From: Fervidifonticultor_A sp037443565
Lineage (GTDB): Bacteria > Sysuimicrobiota > Sysuimicrobiia > Sysuimicrobiales > Humicultoraceae
Assembly (NCBI GenBank): GCA_037443565.1
Contig: JBBIOB010000002.1
Coordinates: 76,199 to 140,198 of the forward strand
Direction: 5' to 3'
DNA length: 64,000 nt
Of this stretch, positions 33,783-43,052 are shown in pieces (within the stretch, counting starts at the first letter, position 1; every line of letters begins with the position of its first letter). The position numbers and the translations under genes are program-made. Under the pieces are notes generated by a model. The model had not been told where the DNA came from. It worked only from the letters and a program-made list of their open reading frames with translations, and made no database searches.

Positions 33783-34331
33783 CTACGACTCGACGCGTGT
33801 CCAGCCGCGCGTCACCGGATTCCAGGTGGACAGCGGCCGGCCCAGGTAGTCTGTTTCCGTGATGGTGTACCCCGCGGCCTCCAGGCGCTGCCGCGCCTCG
33901 GCGTAGTAGCGGTAGTCAATCTGCCAGACGTCGCCGCGCAGGGGATTCTGGTAGGCGCCCAGACCGCCGAGCAGCTTCTTCACGTTGTCGTGCTCGACGG
34001 CGTCGGCCTTGATCTCGACGCTCTGGTTCAGGGTCCCGAAGACCTCCAGCGCCGCAGCCTGCGGCGGAGCGCCCGCCCGCCCGCCCGGGTTCAGCGACGA
34101 AACCGGCACCTCGACGCTGGTTGAGGCGGCAGGTTTCGCCGGGGCCGTGGCTGTCCCCCCTGCGGCCGTTGCGCCTGGGGTGCCGGCCTTGGCCGCGGCT
34201 GCACCCGCCGAGCGCGCAGCCTTCAGCGCCTCGGCCCGCGCCTTGATCTGCGCAAGCTTCTCCTCGCGAGTCAGCTCACCCCCGCCGCCTTCAGGCTGTC
34301 CGGGCGCAGGCTTGCCTGAATCCTCGGTCAT
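33783..34331 (-). CDS. hypothetical protein with Ala-rich linker
   Basis: A 182-residue protein with no export signal. Residues 1-45 are an acidic/basic helix (LTREEKLAQIKARAEALK). Residues 46-90 are a low-complexity Ala/Pro/Thr linker. Residues 95-182 form a conserved-looking domain with DVWQIDYRYYAEARQRLEAAGYT. Family not recognised. It is the only leftward gene between queA and gdhA, convergent with queA. Confidence 0.6.
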   Translation of the reverse strand: MTEDSGKPAPGQPEGGGGELTREEKLAQIKARAEALKAARSAGAAAAKAGTPGATAAGGTATAPAKPAASTSVEVPVSSLNPGGRAGAPPQAAALEVFGTLNQSVEIKADAVEHDNVKKLLGGLGAYQNPLRGDVWQIDYRYYAEARQRLEAAGYTITETDYLGRPLSTWNPVTRGWTRVES

Positions 34332-34441
34332 CGACGCCTCCAGGGGAGCTGGTCTCCGCCAGCCATTCTACCAACGCCGTCCCGACAGGAAAAGCATACC
34401 GCCGGCAGGAAGCAACCGGACGCGCGAAGGGAGGGGGCAGC

Positions 34442-35722
34442 GTGAGCACCCAGCAGCGCCCGAGCGGCATGGTCGCCGTGCGCGACGATCCCTGGGAGAT
34501 GGCCCTCAGGCAGTTTCACGCGGTCGCCCGCCGGCTCAACCTTCGGCCGGGCATCGAGAAGTTCCTGGCCACGCCTCAGCGCGAGCTGGTCACCGGATTC
34601 CCCGTCAAGATGGACGACGGTCGAGTCGAGGTGTTCACCGGGTACCGCGTGCACCACAACATGGTGCTGGGTCCCACCAAGGGCGGTATCCGCTACCACC
34701 CCGGCGTGACCCACAGCGAGGTGAGGGCGCTGGCGATGTGGATGACGTGGAAGTGCGCCCTCGTGCACCTGCCCTACGGCGGCGCCAAGGGCGGCGTGAT
34801 CGTGGATCCCGGCAGCCTCTCCGAGGGGGAGCTCGAACGGCTCACCCGGCGGTACGCGACTGAGATCAGCGTCCTGATGGGGCCGCAGGGCGACATTCCG
34901 GCGCCGGATGTCGGCACCAACGCGCAGGTGATGGCCTGGATCGTGGACACGTTCAGCATGCACGCCGGCCGCTGGGTCCCGGCGGTCACGACCGGCAAAC
35001 CGATCACGCTCGGCGGTTCGGTCGGTCGCGCGGAGGCGACCGGCCGCGGGGTGATGCTCTCGGCGCGGACGGTCGCCCGTCTGTACGGGCTCCCGTGGCG
35101 GGGCGCGCGGGTCGTCGTGCAGGGCTTCGGCAACGTCGGGGAGTCGGCCGCCCGGCTGTTCTGGGAGGGCGGCTGCGTCGTGACCGCGGTCAGCGATGTC
35201 TACGGCGGTATCTACAATCCCAACGGGCTCGACATCCGAGCCCTGCAGGCGCACGTCGCCGTCACGCGCAGCGTCGTGGGGTTTCCCGACGCCGAACCGA
35301 TCTCGAACCGCGACCTCCTGGAGCTCCCCTGCGACTATCTGGTGCCTGCGGCGCTGGAAGGGCAGATCACCGCCGACAACGCCGGCCGGATCAGGGCGCG
35401 CGCGATCGTGGAGGGCGCCAATGGACCGACCACGCCGGACGCGGAGGAGATCCTGCAGGACAGGGGGATTCTGATCGTGCCCGACATCCTCGCCAACAGC
35501 GGCGGAGTGATCGTGTCGTACTTCGAGTGGGTCCAGGATCTTCAAGTGTTGTTCTGGACCGAGGAAGAGATCGACCGGCGGCTGGAGCGGATCATCGTGC
35601 GCAGCGTCGAGGACGTCGTCGCGCTGGCGCGCGCCGAAGGGATCCCGTTGCGGCTGGCCGCGTTGCAGCGCGCCGTGGGGCGCGTGGCGGACGCGCTCGC
35701 CATCCGGGGGATCTTCCCGTAG
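34442..35722 (+). CDS. gdhA: glutamate dehydrogenase
   Basis: A 426-residue Glu/Leu/Phe/Val dehydrogenase that interconverts glutamate and 2-oxoglutarate plus ammonia. KGGIRYHPGVTHSEVRALAM and the catalytic-lysine motif LPYGGAKGGV are present, followed by the Rossmann domain with VVVQGFGNVGESAAR. Length matches the hexameric 420-residue group. The GTG start has GGGAGGGGG upstream. Confidence 0.95.
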   Translation: MSTQQRPSGMVAVRDDPWEMALRQFHAVARRLNLRPGIEKFLATPQRELVTGFPVKMDDGRVEVFTGYRVHHNMVLGPTKGGIRYHPGVTHSEVRALAMWMTWKCALVHLPYGGAKGGVIVDPGSLSEGELERLTRRYATEISVLMGPQGDIPAPDVGTNAQVMAWIVDTFSMHAGRWVPAVTTGKPITLGGSVGRAEATGRGVMLSARTVARLYGLPWRGARVVVQGFGNVGESAARLFWEGGCVVTAVSDVYGGIYNPNGLDIRALQAHVAVTRSVVGFPDAEPISNRDLLELPCDYLVPAALEGQITADNAGRIRARAIVEGANGPTTPDAEEILQDRGILIVPDILANSGGVIVSYFEWVQDLQVLFWTEEEIDRRLERIIVRSVEDVVALARAEGIPLRLAALQRAVGRVADALAIRGIFP

Positions 35723-35748
35723 CGGTCCGCAGCCCGTTTCCGCCGCGC

Positions 35749-36864
35749 ATGCGGTTCGACCTGCTCGGTACGGACTCCACGACCCGCGCCCGCACGGGAC
35801 GGCTACACCTGGCGCGGGGGATCGTGGACACGCCCGCGTTCATGCCGGTCGGCACCAACGCGACGGTCAGGGCGCTCACGCCCGCCGAGGTGGCGGAGTC
35901 GGGCGCCCAGATCCTGCTGGCCAACGCCTTCCATCTCTATCTCCGGCCCGGCCCCGAGGTCGTCGCGGCCGCCGGCGGGCTGCACGCCTTCATGGGCTGG
36001 CCGGGCCCCATCCTCACCGACAGCGGCGGGTTCCAGATCTTCAGCCTCTCGGGGATGCGCACGCTCGACGACGACGGGGTCACGTTCCGGTCGCCGCTCG
36101 ACGGATCCACGCATCGGTTCACCCCCGAGATGGTCGTCGACATCCAGCACCGGCTTGGCGCGGACATCATCATGCCGCTCGACGTGTGCCTGGGCTCCCC
36201 TCATGCGCCCGACGAGGCGCGGGCCGCGCTGGAGCAGACGCTGCGTTGGGCGGCGCGGTCCCAGGCCCACCACGCCGGGCTGCGCGGCACGGGCGTGCTC
36301 TTCGGCATCGTGCAGGGCGGGGTGGATCCCAACCTCCGCCGGGAGGCCGCGCGCCGCACGGTTGGCCTCGGCTTTCCGGGCTACGCCATGGGCGGGCTCT
36401 CGGTGGGCGAGCCGGCCGAGGTGATGCACGGGGCGCTGGACGCGGTGGACGGGGAACTCCCCGCGGCCGCGCCGCGCTACCTGATGGGCGTGGGGTCGGT
36501 GGCCGGCATCCTGCACGGCATTGCCCGCGGGGTCGACCTGTTCGACTGCGTGCTCCCGACCCGGGTGGCGCGGACCGGCACGATCTTCACCGCGACCGGT
36601 CGCGTGAACATCCGCCACGCGCGGTTCCGGGCGGACTTCTCGCCGCCCGATCCCGCCTGCGACTGCCGGGTGTGCGCGTCGACCACCCGCGCGTATCTCC
36701 GGCACCTGTTCTCCGCCGACGAGATGCTCGGCCCGCGCCTGGCCACGTATCACAACCTGGCGTTTGTGGGACGGCTGCTGCGGGACGCGCGCCGGGCCGT
36801 CGCCGAAGGCCGCTTCGCGGCATGGATGAACGAGGTCCTGACGGCGTATACTACACCATGGTAA
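35749..36864 (+). CDS. tgt: tRNA-guanine transglycosylase
   Basis: A 371-residue TIM-barrel enzyme that exchanges guanine 34 for preQ1 in GUN-anticodon tRNAs. LTDSGGFQIFSL holds the general acid/base Asp, GVDLFDCVLPTRVAR holds the nucleophile Asp, and CDCRVC...H near 300-330 is the zinc site. It works with queA in queuosine synthesis. Confidence 0.96.
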   Translation: MRFDLLGTDSTTRARTGRLHLARGIVDTPAFMPVGTNATVRALTPAEVAESGAQILLANAFHLYLRPGPEVVAAAGGLHAFMGWPGPILTDSGGFQIFSLSGMRTLDDDGVTFRSPLDGSTHRFTPEMVVDIQHRLGADIIMPLDVCLGSPHAPDEARAALEQTLRWAARSQAHHAGLRGTGVLFGIVQGGVDPNLRREAARRTVGLGFPGYAMGGLSVGEPAEVMHGALDAVDGELPAAAPRYLMGVGSVAGILHGIARGVDLFDCVLPTRVARTGTIFTATGRVNIRHARFRADFSPPDPACDCRVCASTTRAYLRHLFSADEMLGPRLATYHNLAFVGRLLRDARRAVAEGRFAAWMNEVLTAYTTPW

Positions 36865-36928
36865 GCAGGAGAACCCCGGACATCGTGGAACGAGTCGCCC
36901 GATTGCTCCGACCCAGGAGGCAGACCTG

Positions 36929-37207
36929 ATGCAGGGCCAGCCCCAGTACACCGTGCTCCTTCTGTGGGTGCTGATCTTCGTCATCTTCTACGTCCTCATG
37001 ATCAGACCGCAGCGGATGCAGCAGCGCAAGCGCCGCGAGATGCTCTCGTCCATCAAGCGTGGAGACCGCGTCGTGACCCTCGGCGGGATTCACGCGACCG
37101 TCGCCGACATCAAGGACGATGTGTTGACCCTCGACCTGGCGCCCAATGTGCGCGTCAAGGCCGACCGCGGGTCGGTGAGCTACCTCCGCTCGAAAGGAGA
37201 GGAGTGA
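36929..37207 (+). CDS. yajC: preprotein translocase subunit YajC
   Basis: A 92-residue protein with one N-terminal membrane helix (VLLLWVLIFVIFYVLMIRPQ) and the basic-then-beta cytosolic part GDRVVTLGGIHATV. It is an accessory of the Sec-DF translocase. The tgt-yajC order is widely conserved. AGGAGG precedes the ATG; the stop overlaps the HD-domain gene's GTG. Confidence 0.95.
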   Translation: MQGQPQYTVLLLWVLIFVIFYVLMIRPQRMQQRKRREMLSSIKRGDRVVTLGGIHATVADIKDDVLTLDLAPNVRVKADRGSVSYLRSKGEE

Positions 37208-37893
37208 CGACCGGGCAGGAGACGGGCACCGGCGCGCCCACGCTGGACGACGTCAAGCGCGATCCCGAGGTCGAGGCGTTCCTGACCAAGGCCAACGAGT
37301 ATACTGGGGTCATCGGGTATACCGAGCACGGCCTACGGCACGCCAACCTCTGCGCGAACATCGCGTCCAACGTGCTCCGCCGCCTGGGGGTCGACGAGCG
37401 GACGGTCCAGCTCGCGGCGATCGCGGCGTACCTCCACGACATGGGCAACCTGGTCAGCCGGGCGAACCACGAGCACACCGGCGCGGTGCTGGCGGACAAG
37501 ATCCTCGGGCGGCTGGGCATGCCGGCCGAGGAGCGGGCCGTCGTTATGGGCGCCATCGGCAATCACGAGGAGCGGCACGGCGAGGCGGTGAGCGCGGTGG
37601 GCGCGGCGGTCATCCTGGCCGACAAGTCCGACGTGCACCGCACGCGGGTGCGCAATCCCGACGCGACGACCTTCGACATCCACGACCGCGTGAACTACGC
37701 CGTGGAGCACTCGTTCCTCCGCGTCGACGAGAAGAGCAAGACCGTGACGCTCGAGCTGACGATCGACACGGCGATGTCGCAGGTCATGGAGTACTTCGAG
37801 ATCTTCCTCGACCGGATGCTCATGTGCCGCCGTGCCGCGCAGTTCCTCGGCTGTGGGTTCAAGCTCCAGATCAACGGCGTGAAGCTCCTCTAG
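37204..37893 (+). CDS. HD-domain phosphohydrolase family protein
   Basis: A 229-residue protein. EHGLRHANLCA, AAYLHDMGNLV (HD motif), NHEHTGAVLADKIL and IGNHEERHGE match the metal-dependent HD superfamily. A C-terminal beta segment (about 170-229) follows. Substrate unknown; nucleotide or phosphate-ester hydrolysis is inferred. GTGA overlap with yajC. Confidence 0.85.
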   Translation: MTTGQETGTGAPTLDDVKRDPEVEAFLTKANEYTGVIGYTEHGLRHANLCANIASNVLRRLGVDERTVQLAAIAAYLHDMGNLVSRANHEHTGAVLADKILGRLGMPAEERAVVMGAIGNHEERHGEAVSAVGAAVILADKSDVHRTRVRNPDATTFDIHDRVNYAVEHSFLRVDEKSKTVTLELTIDTAMSQVMEYFEIFLDRMLMCRRAAQFLGCGFKLQINGVKLL

Positions 37894-37899
37894 CGGCAC

Positions 37900-38613
37900 A
37901 TGCTGCGCACGCTGGTGATCCTGCCTCTCTACAACGAGGCGCCGACGCTGGCCCGGGTGCTCGACCAGGTGCAGCGCTGGGCCGGCGGGACCGACGTCCT
38001 GGTCGTCGACGACGGCTCCACGGACGGGTCGGGGGAGATCCTCCGGGCGTACCCGACGGTGACCGTCCTGACCCACGCGCAGAACGAGGGCTACGGCCAG
38101 TCGCTCATCGATGGGTTCGCGTACGCGACGGCCCACGGATACGACGCGGCGGTCACCCTCGACTGCGACGAGCAGCACGAGCCCCGCCAGATCCCGCAGT
38201 TCGTCGCCGCGCTCGCCGATGCCGACGTCGTCTCGGGCAGCCGGTACCTGGATCCGGCGCTGGGCGGCGATCCGCCGCCGCCCGACCGGCGCGCGTTGAA
38301 CGCCGAGATCACCGAGAAGATCCGGGCGCTCACAGGCTATCCCATCACCGACGCGTTCTGCGGGTTCAAGGCCTACCGCGGCGAGGCCCTGCGGCGCTTC
38401 CGGCTCACCGAGCCATCGTACGGCATGCCGCTCCAGGTGTGGATTCAGGCCGCCACACACCGGATGCGCGTGGTCGAGCTGCCGTGCGCCCGCATCTACA
38501 AGAACCCGGCGCGGCGGTTCTGGGGAGGGCTGGACGACGTGGCGGTCAGGCGGCGATACTACGAAGCGGTGCTTGAACGAGAGGTGGACCGGTGGCTCGC
38601 GTCCTCGCGATAG
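37900..38613 (+). CDS. family 2 glycosyltransferase
   Basis: A 237-residue cytosolic GT-A enzyme. LVILPLYNEAPTLARVL opens the fold, VVDDGSTDGSGE binds the nucleotide, and TLDCDEQHEP is the DxD-like metal site. It resembles polyprenyl-phosphate-mannose/glucose synthases but lacks a membrane domain. It overlaps bshB1 by 22 bases. It is not a BshA (family 4) enzyme, so a link to bacillithiol is only positional. Confidence 0.85.
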   Translation: MLRTLVILPLYNEAPTLARVLDQVQRWAGGTDVLVVDDGSTDGSGEILRAYPTVTVLTHAQNEGYGQSLIDGFAYATAHGYDAAVTLDCDEQHEPRQIPQFVAALADADVVSGSRYLDPALGGDPPPPDRRALNAEITEKIRALTGYPITDAFCGFKAYRGEALRRFRLTEPSYGMPLQVWIQAATHRMRVVELPCARIYKNPARRFWGGLDDVAVRRRYYEAVLEREVDRWLASSR

Positions 38614-39275
38614 GCCCGCACCCCGACGACATCGAGATCGCCATGGGTGGGACCATCTGCTGGCTCCTGGCCCAGGGGCACGAGGTGGCGCTCTGCGATC
38701 TGACCGACGGCGAACCCACCCCGATGGGCACGCCGGAGCGCCGCGCGGCCGAGACCGCGGAGGCCTCGCGGCTGCTCGGCGTCTCGCGCCGTGTGACGCT
38801 CGCGCTGCCCAACCGGTACCTGCAGGACACCATCGAGGCCCGGATCCAGGTCGCGGAAGTCATCCGCGATGTGCGGCCCGACGCGCTGTTCATCCCGTAC
38901 TGGGTGGACGCGCACCCCGACCACGTGGCGGCCTGCGCGCTGTGCGAGGCGGCCAGGTTCACCGCGAAGCTCACCCGGACGGCGATGCGCGGGGAACCGC
39001 ACTATCCCGGCCGCGTGTACCACTTCTTCAGCACGCACTACCGGTTGCATGTGAAGCCATCCTTCGTGGTGGACATCTCCGAGTACATCGACGTGAAGAT
39101 GGCCTCGGTCGCCGCCTACGCGTCCCAGTTCAGCGAGGAGCGGGGCACCGCCTGGATTCTCGAGGCGATCCGCGACGAGAACGCGTTCTGGGGGCGGCAG
39201 ATCGGCTGCCGGTACGGCGAAGCCTTCACCAGTCGTGAGGCGATCGGCCTCGGGCGGTGGGACGGCCTCCTCTGA
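38592..39275 (+). CDS. bshB1: bacillithiol biosynthesis deacetylase
   Basis: A 227-residue PIG-L/LmbE-family zinc deacetylase. GPHPDDIEIAMGG carries the HPDD metal motif and WVDAHPDHVAACAL the third His. The family removes acetyl from GlcNAc-malate to give GlcN-malate in bacillithiol synthesis. The adjacent bshC supports that assignment over a generic sugar deacetylase. Confidence 0.88.
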   Translation: MARVLAIGPHPDDIEIAMGGTICWLLAQGHEVALCDLTDGEPTPMGTPERRAAETAEASRLLGVSRRVTLALPNRYLQDTIEARIQVAEVIRDVRPDALFIPYWVDAHPDHVAACALCEAARFTAKLTRTAMRGEPHYPGRVYHFFSTHYRLHVKPSFVVDISEYIDVKMASVAAYASQFSEERGTAWILEAIRDENAFWGRQIGCRYGEAFTSREAIGLGRWDGLL

Positions 39276-39277
39276 CA

Positions 39278-40888
39278 ATGGACGAGCGGCTCGAGCCGAT
39301 CATCTGGCCCGACCTGGATCTGGAGATCCCGGCCGCCTCGCCGGCGGCGGTCGCGATCCCGCCGGTGGCCGCATGGGTACCTCAGGCGCGGGCCGCCCGG
39401 GCGGCACTCGATGCTTCCACCGTGCCGATCGGCGGCGTCCCGTTGGGTGAGCTCCGGCGGCGCGCGCGCGACGGCTTCGTTCGGCTGGCGATCGAGCACA
39501 CGCGGCGTCTTGGGATCACCCCCTCCCCGGTAGAGACCGAGGTCGTGCTGGCGACCGGACACCAGCCCCTGCTCGTGCATCCGGGGATCTGGGTGAAGTA
39601 CCTGGCGCTCTCGCGCGTGGTGCCGCCCGACGGGCTTGGGCTCAACCTGATCGTGGACAGCGATGTCACCGACGAGGTGGTCGTAGCGGTGCCGCGAGAC
39701 GACGGCGTCCTGCGACGGGTCCAGGTGCCGCTGGCCCGCGGGAGTCCATACACGCCGATCGAGGCCCTGGCCGGGCCGACCGCAGACGAGTGGAGGCAGT
39801 TTGCTGCGACTGTGGACGGGCACCTCGCAACCATTCGCGATACCGGGGTGGCCGCCGCGTGGACCCATGCGCGTCGGCTCCTGCCGCCCGCCCACGGCGA
39901 GGGGCTCACCGGCCAGATCACCGCGCTGCGGCGTGCGCTCGAGGGGCGCCGGTCGTACCTCGACCTGCCGGTGTCGGCGATATCGGGGACGGCGGCCTTC
40001 AGGCGGTTTGCCTGGGCAATCATGCGGGACGCGCGGCGGTTCGCCCAGATCCACAACACGGTGCTCGCGGCCTACAGGGACCACTACGGTGTGCGGACCG
40101 CTGCCCAACCGTTTCCCGATCTGGCCCTGATCCCCGATCGGGCTGAGGTGCCGTTCTGGTATGTTGCCGGCAGCCGGCGCTGGCCGGTGTTCGTCGAGGC
40201 CGGTGGAGCGATCTTCGCAGACGAGCGCGAGATCGGCCTCCTGCCGGACGATCCAGACGCATCCGGGTTCGCGGCGCTGGCGATCCGGCCGAGGGCGCTG
40301 ACGCTGACGGCGTTTGCGAGGCTGGTGACGGCTGATCTCTTCATCCACGGAGTCGGCGGCGGCAGGTACGACCGTGCCACCGACGCCGTCGTGCGCACGT
40401 TCTTCGGGATCGATCCTCCGGCCTATGCCACGGTCACGGCCACGCTCTTCCTGCCGTTTGCAGGCGGCGGTTCACGCGAGGCTGAGCGGCAGCGACTGCT
40501 GCGCCTCCTGCTCGACCTGCAGCACAACCCCGACCGATTTCTGAGCCCTGACGACGGCCCGCATCAACGCCTGGTGGATGAAAAGTGGACCCTGATCCGC
40601 CGGCTCGAGACCGGCCGCGCGCTGACACGCAAGGAGCGCCGCGAGGCGACCCGGCGTATCCGCGAACTCAACGCCATTCTTCAAGTTGCCGTGGCCGACC
40701 GCGTCGCGGAGATCCAGGAGGAGTTGGACCGGCTGGACCGGCACCAGGCGGACGTCGAGGTCACCTCCTACCGAGGGTTTCCGTTCTTCTTCTTTCCGGT
40801 GGCCGACATCGACGCGCTGGTCGGCCTGTTGAGCGCCGGTGGGCCGGCGGCTTCGGGCGCCCCAACGGCGGGGGCCGCGCCACCGTGA
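39278..40888 (+). CDS. bshC: putative bacillithiol synthase (cysteine-adding)
   Basis: A 536-residue protein matching BshC in length and layout: TGHQPLLVHPGIWVKYLAL near 90-110, a Rossmann-like core, a coiled-coil region (about 455-510, RIRELNAILQVAVADRVAEI) and the C-terminal YRGFPFFFFPVADI. It is thought to add cysteine to GlcN-malate. It follows bshB1 by 2 bases and overlaps ccmA by 4. Confidence 0.88.
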   Translation: MDERLEPIIWPDLDLEIPAASPAAVAIPPVAAWVPQARAARAALDASTVPIGGVPLGELRRRARDGFVRLAIEHTRRLGITPSPVETEVVLATGHQPLLVHPGIWVKYLALSRVVPPDGLGLNLIVDSDVTDEVVVAVPRDDGVLRRVQVPLARGSPYTPIEALAGPTADEWRQFAATVDGHLATIRDTGVAAAWTHARRLLPPAHGEGLTGQITALRRALEGRRSYLDLPVSAISGTAAFRRFAWAIMRDARRFAQIHNTVLAAYRDHYGVRTAAQPFPDLALIPDRAEVPFWYVAGSRRWPVFVEAGGAIFADEREIGLLPDDPDASGFAALAIRPRALTLTAFARLVTADLFIHGVGGGRYDRATDAVVRTFFGIDPPAYATVTATLFLPFAGGGSREAERQRLLRLLLDLQHNPDRFLSPDDGPHQRLVDEKWTLIRRLETGRALTRKERREATRRIRELNAILQVAVADRVAEIQEELDRLDRHQADVEVTSYRGFPFFFFPVADIDALVGLLSAGGPAASGAPTAGAAPP

Positions 40889-41601
40889 GGGGGCCGGCGG
40901 CCGCCGCTTCCTGGGCCGTTGAGGTCAGCGGGCTGACAAAGGCCTACGACCACCGTCCGGTGCTGCGCGGGGTCGACCTGCGCGTCGCCGTCGGCCAGAC
41001 GCTGGCGATTCTCGGCGCCAACGGGTCGGGGAAGACCACGCTGCTGCGCGTGATCGCCACGCTCTCGTCGCCGACGCGCGGCACCGTGCGGGTGTTCGGC
41101 CAGCCAGCAGACGCATCCGCTGCGCTGAGGCGACGTTTGGGATTCGTGGCCCACGACTCGCTGCTCTACGACAACCTCACCGTCGGCGAGAACCTGGCGT
41201 TCTTCGCCGGTCTCTACGCGCTGGACGGTTCCCGCGTCGCCGCGATCCTGCGGCAGGCCGCGCTCGAGCCCCTGGCCCACCGGCGCACCCGGATCCTCTC
41301 CCGCGGTCAGCGCCAGCAGGTCAACCTGGCCCGCGCGCTGCTCCACAACCCGGAGATCCTGCTCCTGGACGAACCCTACACCGGGCTCGACGTCACCGCC
41401 GCCGGCCGTCTGACCACGATGCTGCGCGACGAGACCAGGCAGGGCCGGACCGTAATCTTTACCACCCACGACCTGGCCGAGGCCGACGCCCTGGGCGCCG
41501 ACCTCGCCGTGCTGCTCGGCGGCCGGCTCACCGAGGTGCTGCCGCCCGGCGCGCTCGACGCGGATCGCCTCTCCCGGTGGCTGCACGAGGGCCAGGCATG
41601 A
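40885..41601 (+). CDS. ccmA: haem-exporter ABC ATPase CcmA
   Basis: A 238-residue ABC ATPase: Walker A GANGSGKTT, signature LSRGQRQQ, Walker B ILLLDEPYTGLD, switch His in IFTTHD. With CcmB and CcmC it forms the system I complex that loads haem on CcmE. Overlaps bshC (GTGA) and ccmB (ATGA). Confidence 0.92.
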   Translation: MRGPAAAASWAVEVSGLTKAYDHRPVLRGVDLRVAVGQTLAILGANGSGKTTLLRVIATLSSPTRGTVRVFGQPADASAALRRRLGFVAHDSLLYDNLTVGENLAFFAGLYALDGSRVAAILRQAALEPLAHRRTRILSRGQRQQVNLARALLHNPEILLLDEPYTGLDVTAAGRLTTMLRDETRQGRTVIFTTHDLAEADALGADLAVLLGGRLTEVLPPGALDADRLSRWLHEGQA

Positions 41602-42245
41602 GGACGGTGCTGCTGCTGGTTCTCAAGGACCTCCGCCTCGAGTGGCGCACCCGCGAGATCCTCACCACCGTCGGCCTGCTCGCGCTGCTGCTCGTCATCG
41701 TCCTGGGCGCGGCGCGGTCCGACGCGGCCAGCGCGCCGGGCGCGATGTGGGTCACCTATGCGTTCGCGGCCACGCTGGGGTTCACGCGCACGTTTGCCCT
41801 GGAGCGCGACCATCTGACCGCGCTGCGTCTGGCGCCGATCGACCGCGGGAGCGTGTTCCTGGCCAAGGCGCTGACCAACTGGCTGCTCCTGCTGATCGTC
41901 CAGGTCATCTCGCTGCCGGTCTTCGGCGCGCTGTTCACCGAGGCGGTCTGGACCCGGCTCCCGGCGCTTGTGCTGCCACTGCTGCTCGGCGGTTTGGGTC
42001 TGGCGGTCGTGGGCACGTTGTTCGGCGGGCTGATCGTGCAGACCCGGTTGCGGGAGGTGCTGCTGCCGCTGTTGATGCTGCCCGCGACCCTGCCGGTCCT
42101 GATTGCCGCGGTCAGCGCCACGGCCGCAATCCTTGACGGGATGCCGCTTTCAGCCATCGGCGCGCAGTTGCAGCTCCTGGGGGCTTTTGATATACTCTTC
42201 ATATCTTTGAGCTGGGTGCTCTTCGATTTTGTGCTGGAGGAGTGA
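41598..42245 (+). CDS. ccmB: haem-exporter membrane subunit CcmB
   Basis: A 215-residue protein with six predicted membrane helices, beginning with a short cytosolic segment VLKDLRLEWRTREIL typical of CcmB. The conserved GFTRTFALERDHLTALRLAPID loop is present. Permease half of the CcmAB transporter. Confidence 0.92.
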   Translation: MRTVLLLVLKDLRLEWRTREILTTVGLLALLLVIVLGAARSDAASAPGAMWVTYAFAATLGFTRTFALERDHLTALRLAPIDRGSVFLAKALTNWLLLLIVQVISLPVFGALFTEAVWTRLPALVLPLLLGGLGLAVVGTLFGGLIVQTRLREVLLPLLMLPATLPVLIAAVSATAAILDGMPLSAIGAQLQLLGAFDILFISLSWVLFDFVLEE

Positions 42246-42261
42246 GCCTCTTCCCCACGCG

Positions 42262-42918
42262 ATGCGCCTGCTGCTGATTGCCGGGATGCTCCTGATGCTC
42301 GTCGGCATTGCCTGGGCCCTCCTCGCGGCGCCGACCGAGGTCTTTCAGGGCATCCCCCAGCGGATCATGTACATCCATGTGCCGAGCGTCATCACCGCGT
42401 ACGTGGCGCTCATGGTCGTCTTCGTCGGCAGCGCGCTGTTTCTGTGGAGAAAGGACGCCCGCTGGGACCGTCTCGCTCACGGCGCGGGCGAGCTGGCCGT
42501 GTTGTTCATCTCGATGACGCTGCTCTCCGGCGCCATCTGGGGCAAGCCGGTCTGGGGGACCTGGTGGAGTTGGGACGCGCGGCTGACGACCACGCTGATC
42601 CTCTGGTTCATCTACGTCGGGTACCTGGTCGTACGGGCCTGGGCGCCCGGCACCCGCGGCGCCCGGGCGGCTGCGGTGATCGGGATCGTCGGCGTGCTCA
42701 ACATCCCGCTCATTCACTGGTCCGCAATCCTCCTGCGCACCCTGCACCCTCAGCCCACGGTCTTCCGGCCCGAGGGGCCGGCGTTGCCCCTCAGCATGCT
42801 GGCGCCGCTGGTCGTGAGCATCGTCGCGTACCTGCTCGTTTTTGCCGCGCTGCTCGTGGTGCGGGTGCGGCAGGAGCGCGCGCTCAGCCGCCTCGTCGAG
42901 GCGCTGGAGGGCGCCTGA
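42262..42918 (+). CDS. ccmC: cytochrome c biogenesis protein CcmC
   Basis: A 218-residue, six-helix membrane protein. The haem-binding tryptophan-rich motif is WGTWWSWDARLT, flanked by conserved His residues (YIHVPS and IHWSA). It presents haem to CcmE on the outside of the membrane. 16 bases after ccmB. Confidence 0.93.
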   Translation: MRLLLIAGMLLMLVGIAWALLAAPTEVFQGIPQRIMYIHVPSVITAYVALMVVFVGSALFLWRKDARWDRLAHGAGELAVLFISMTLLSGAIWGKPVWGTWWSWDARLTTTLILWFIYVGYLVVRAWAPGTRGARAAAVIGIVGVLNIPLIHWSAILLRTLHPQPTVFRPEGPALPLSMLAPLVVSIVAYLLVFAALLVVRVRQERALSRLVEALEGA

Positions 42919-42920
42919 CC

Positions 42921-43052
42921 GTGGCCTTTGTCGCCGCGGCCTACGTGGTCGTGGCCGGGTTGTTCTTCGCCTACGTGCTGACGCTGGCCGCCCGGCAGCG
43001 GCTCATCGCCGAGATGGCCGATGCGGTGATCCAGCAGAAGGAGCGGTCATGA
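42921..43052 (+). CDS. ccmD: CcmD-like small membrane protein
   Basis: A 43-residue, GTG-started protein with one membrane helix (AAAYVVVAGLFFAYVLTLA) and a charged cytosolic tail, in the position and with the topology of CcmD, which releases holo-CcmE from CcmABC. Overlaps ccmE by 4 bases. Confidence 0.8.
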   Translation: MAFVAAAYVVVAGLFFAYVLTLAARQRLIAEMADAVIQQKERS

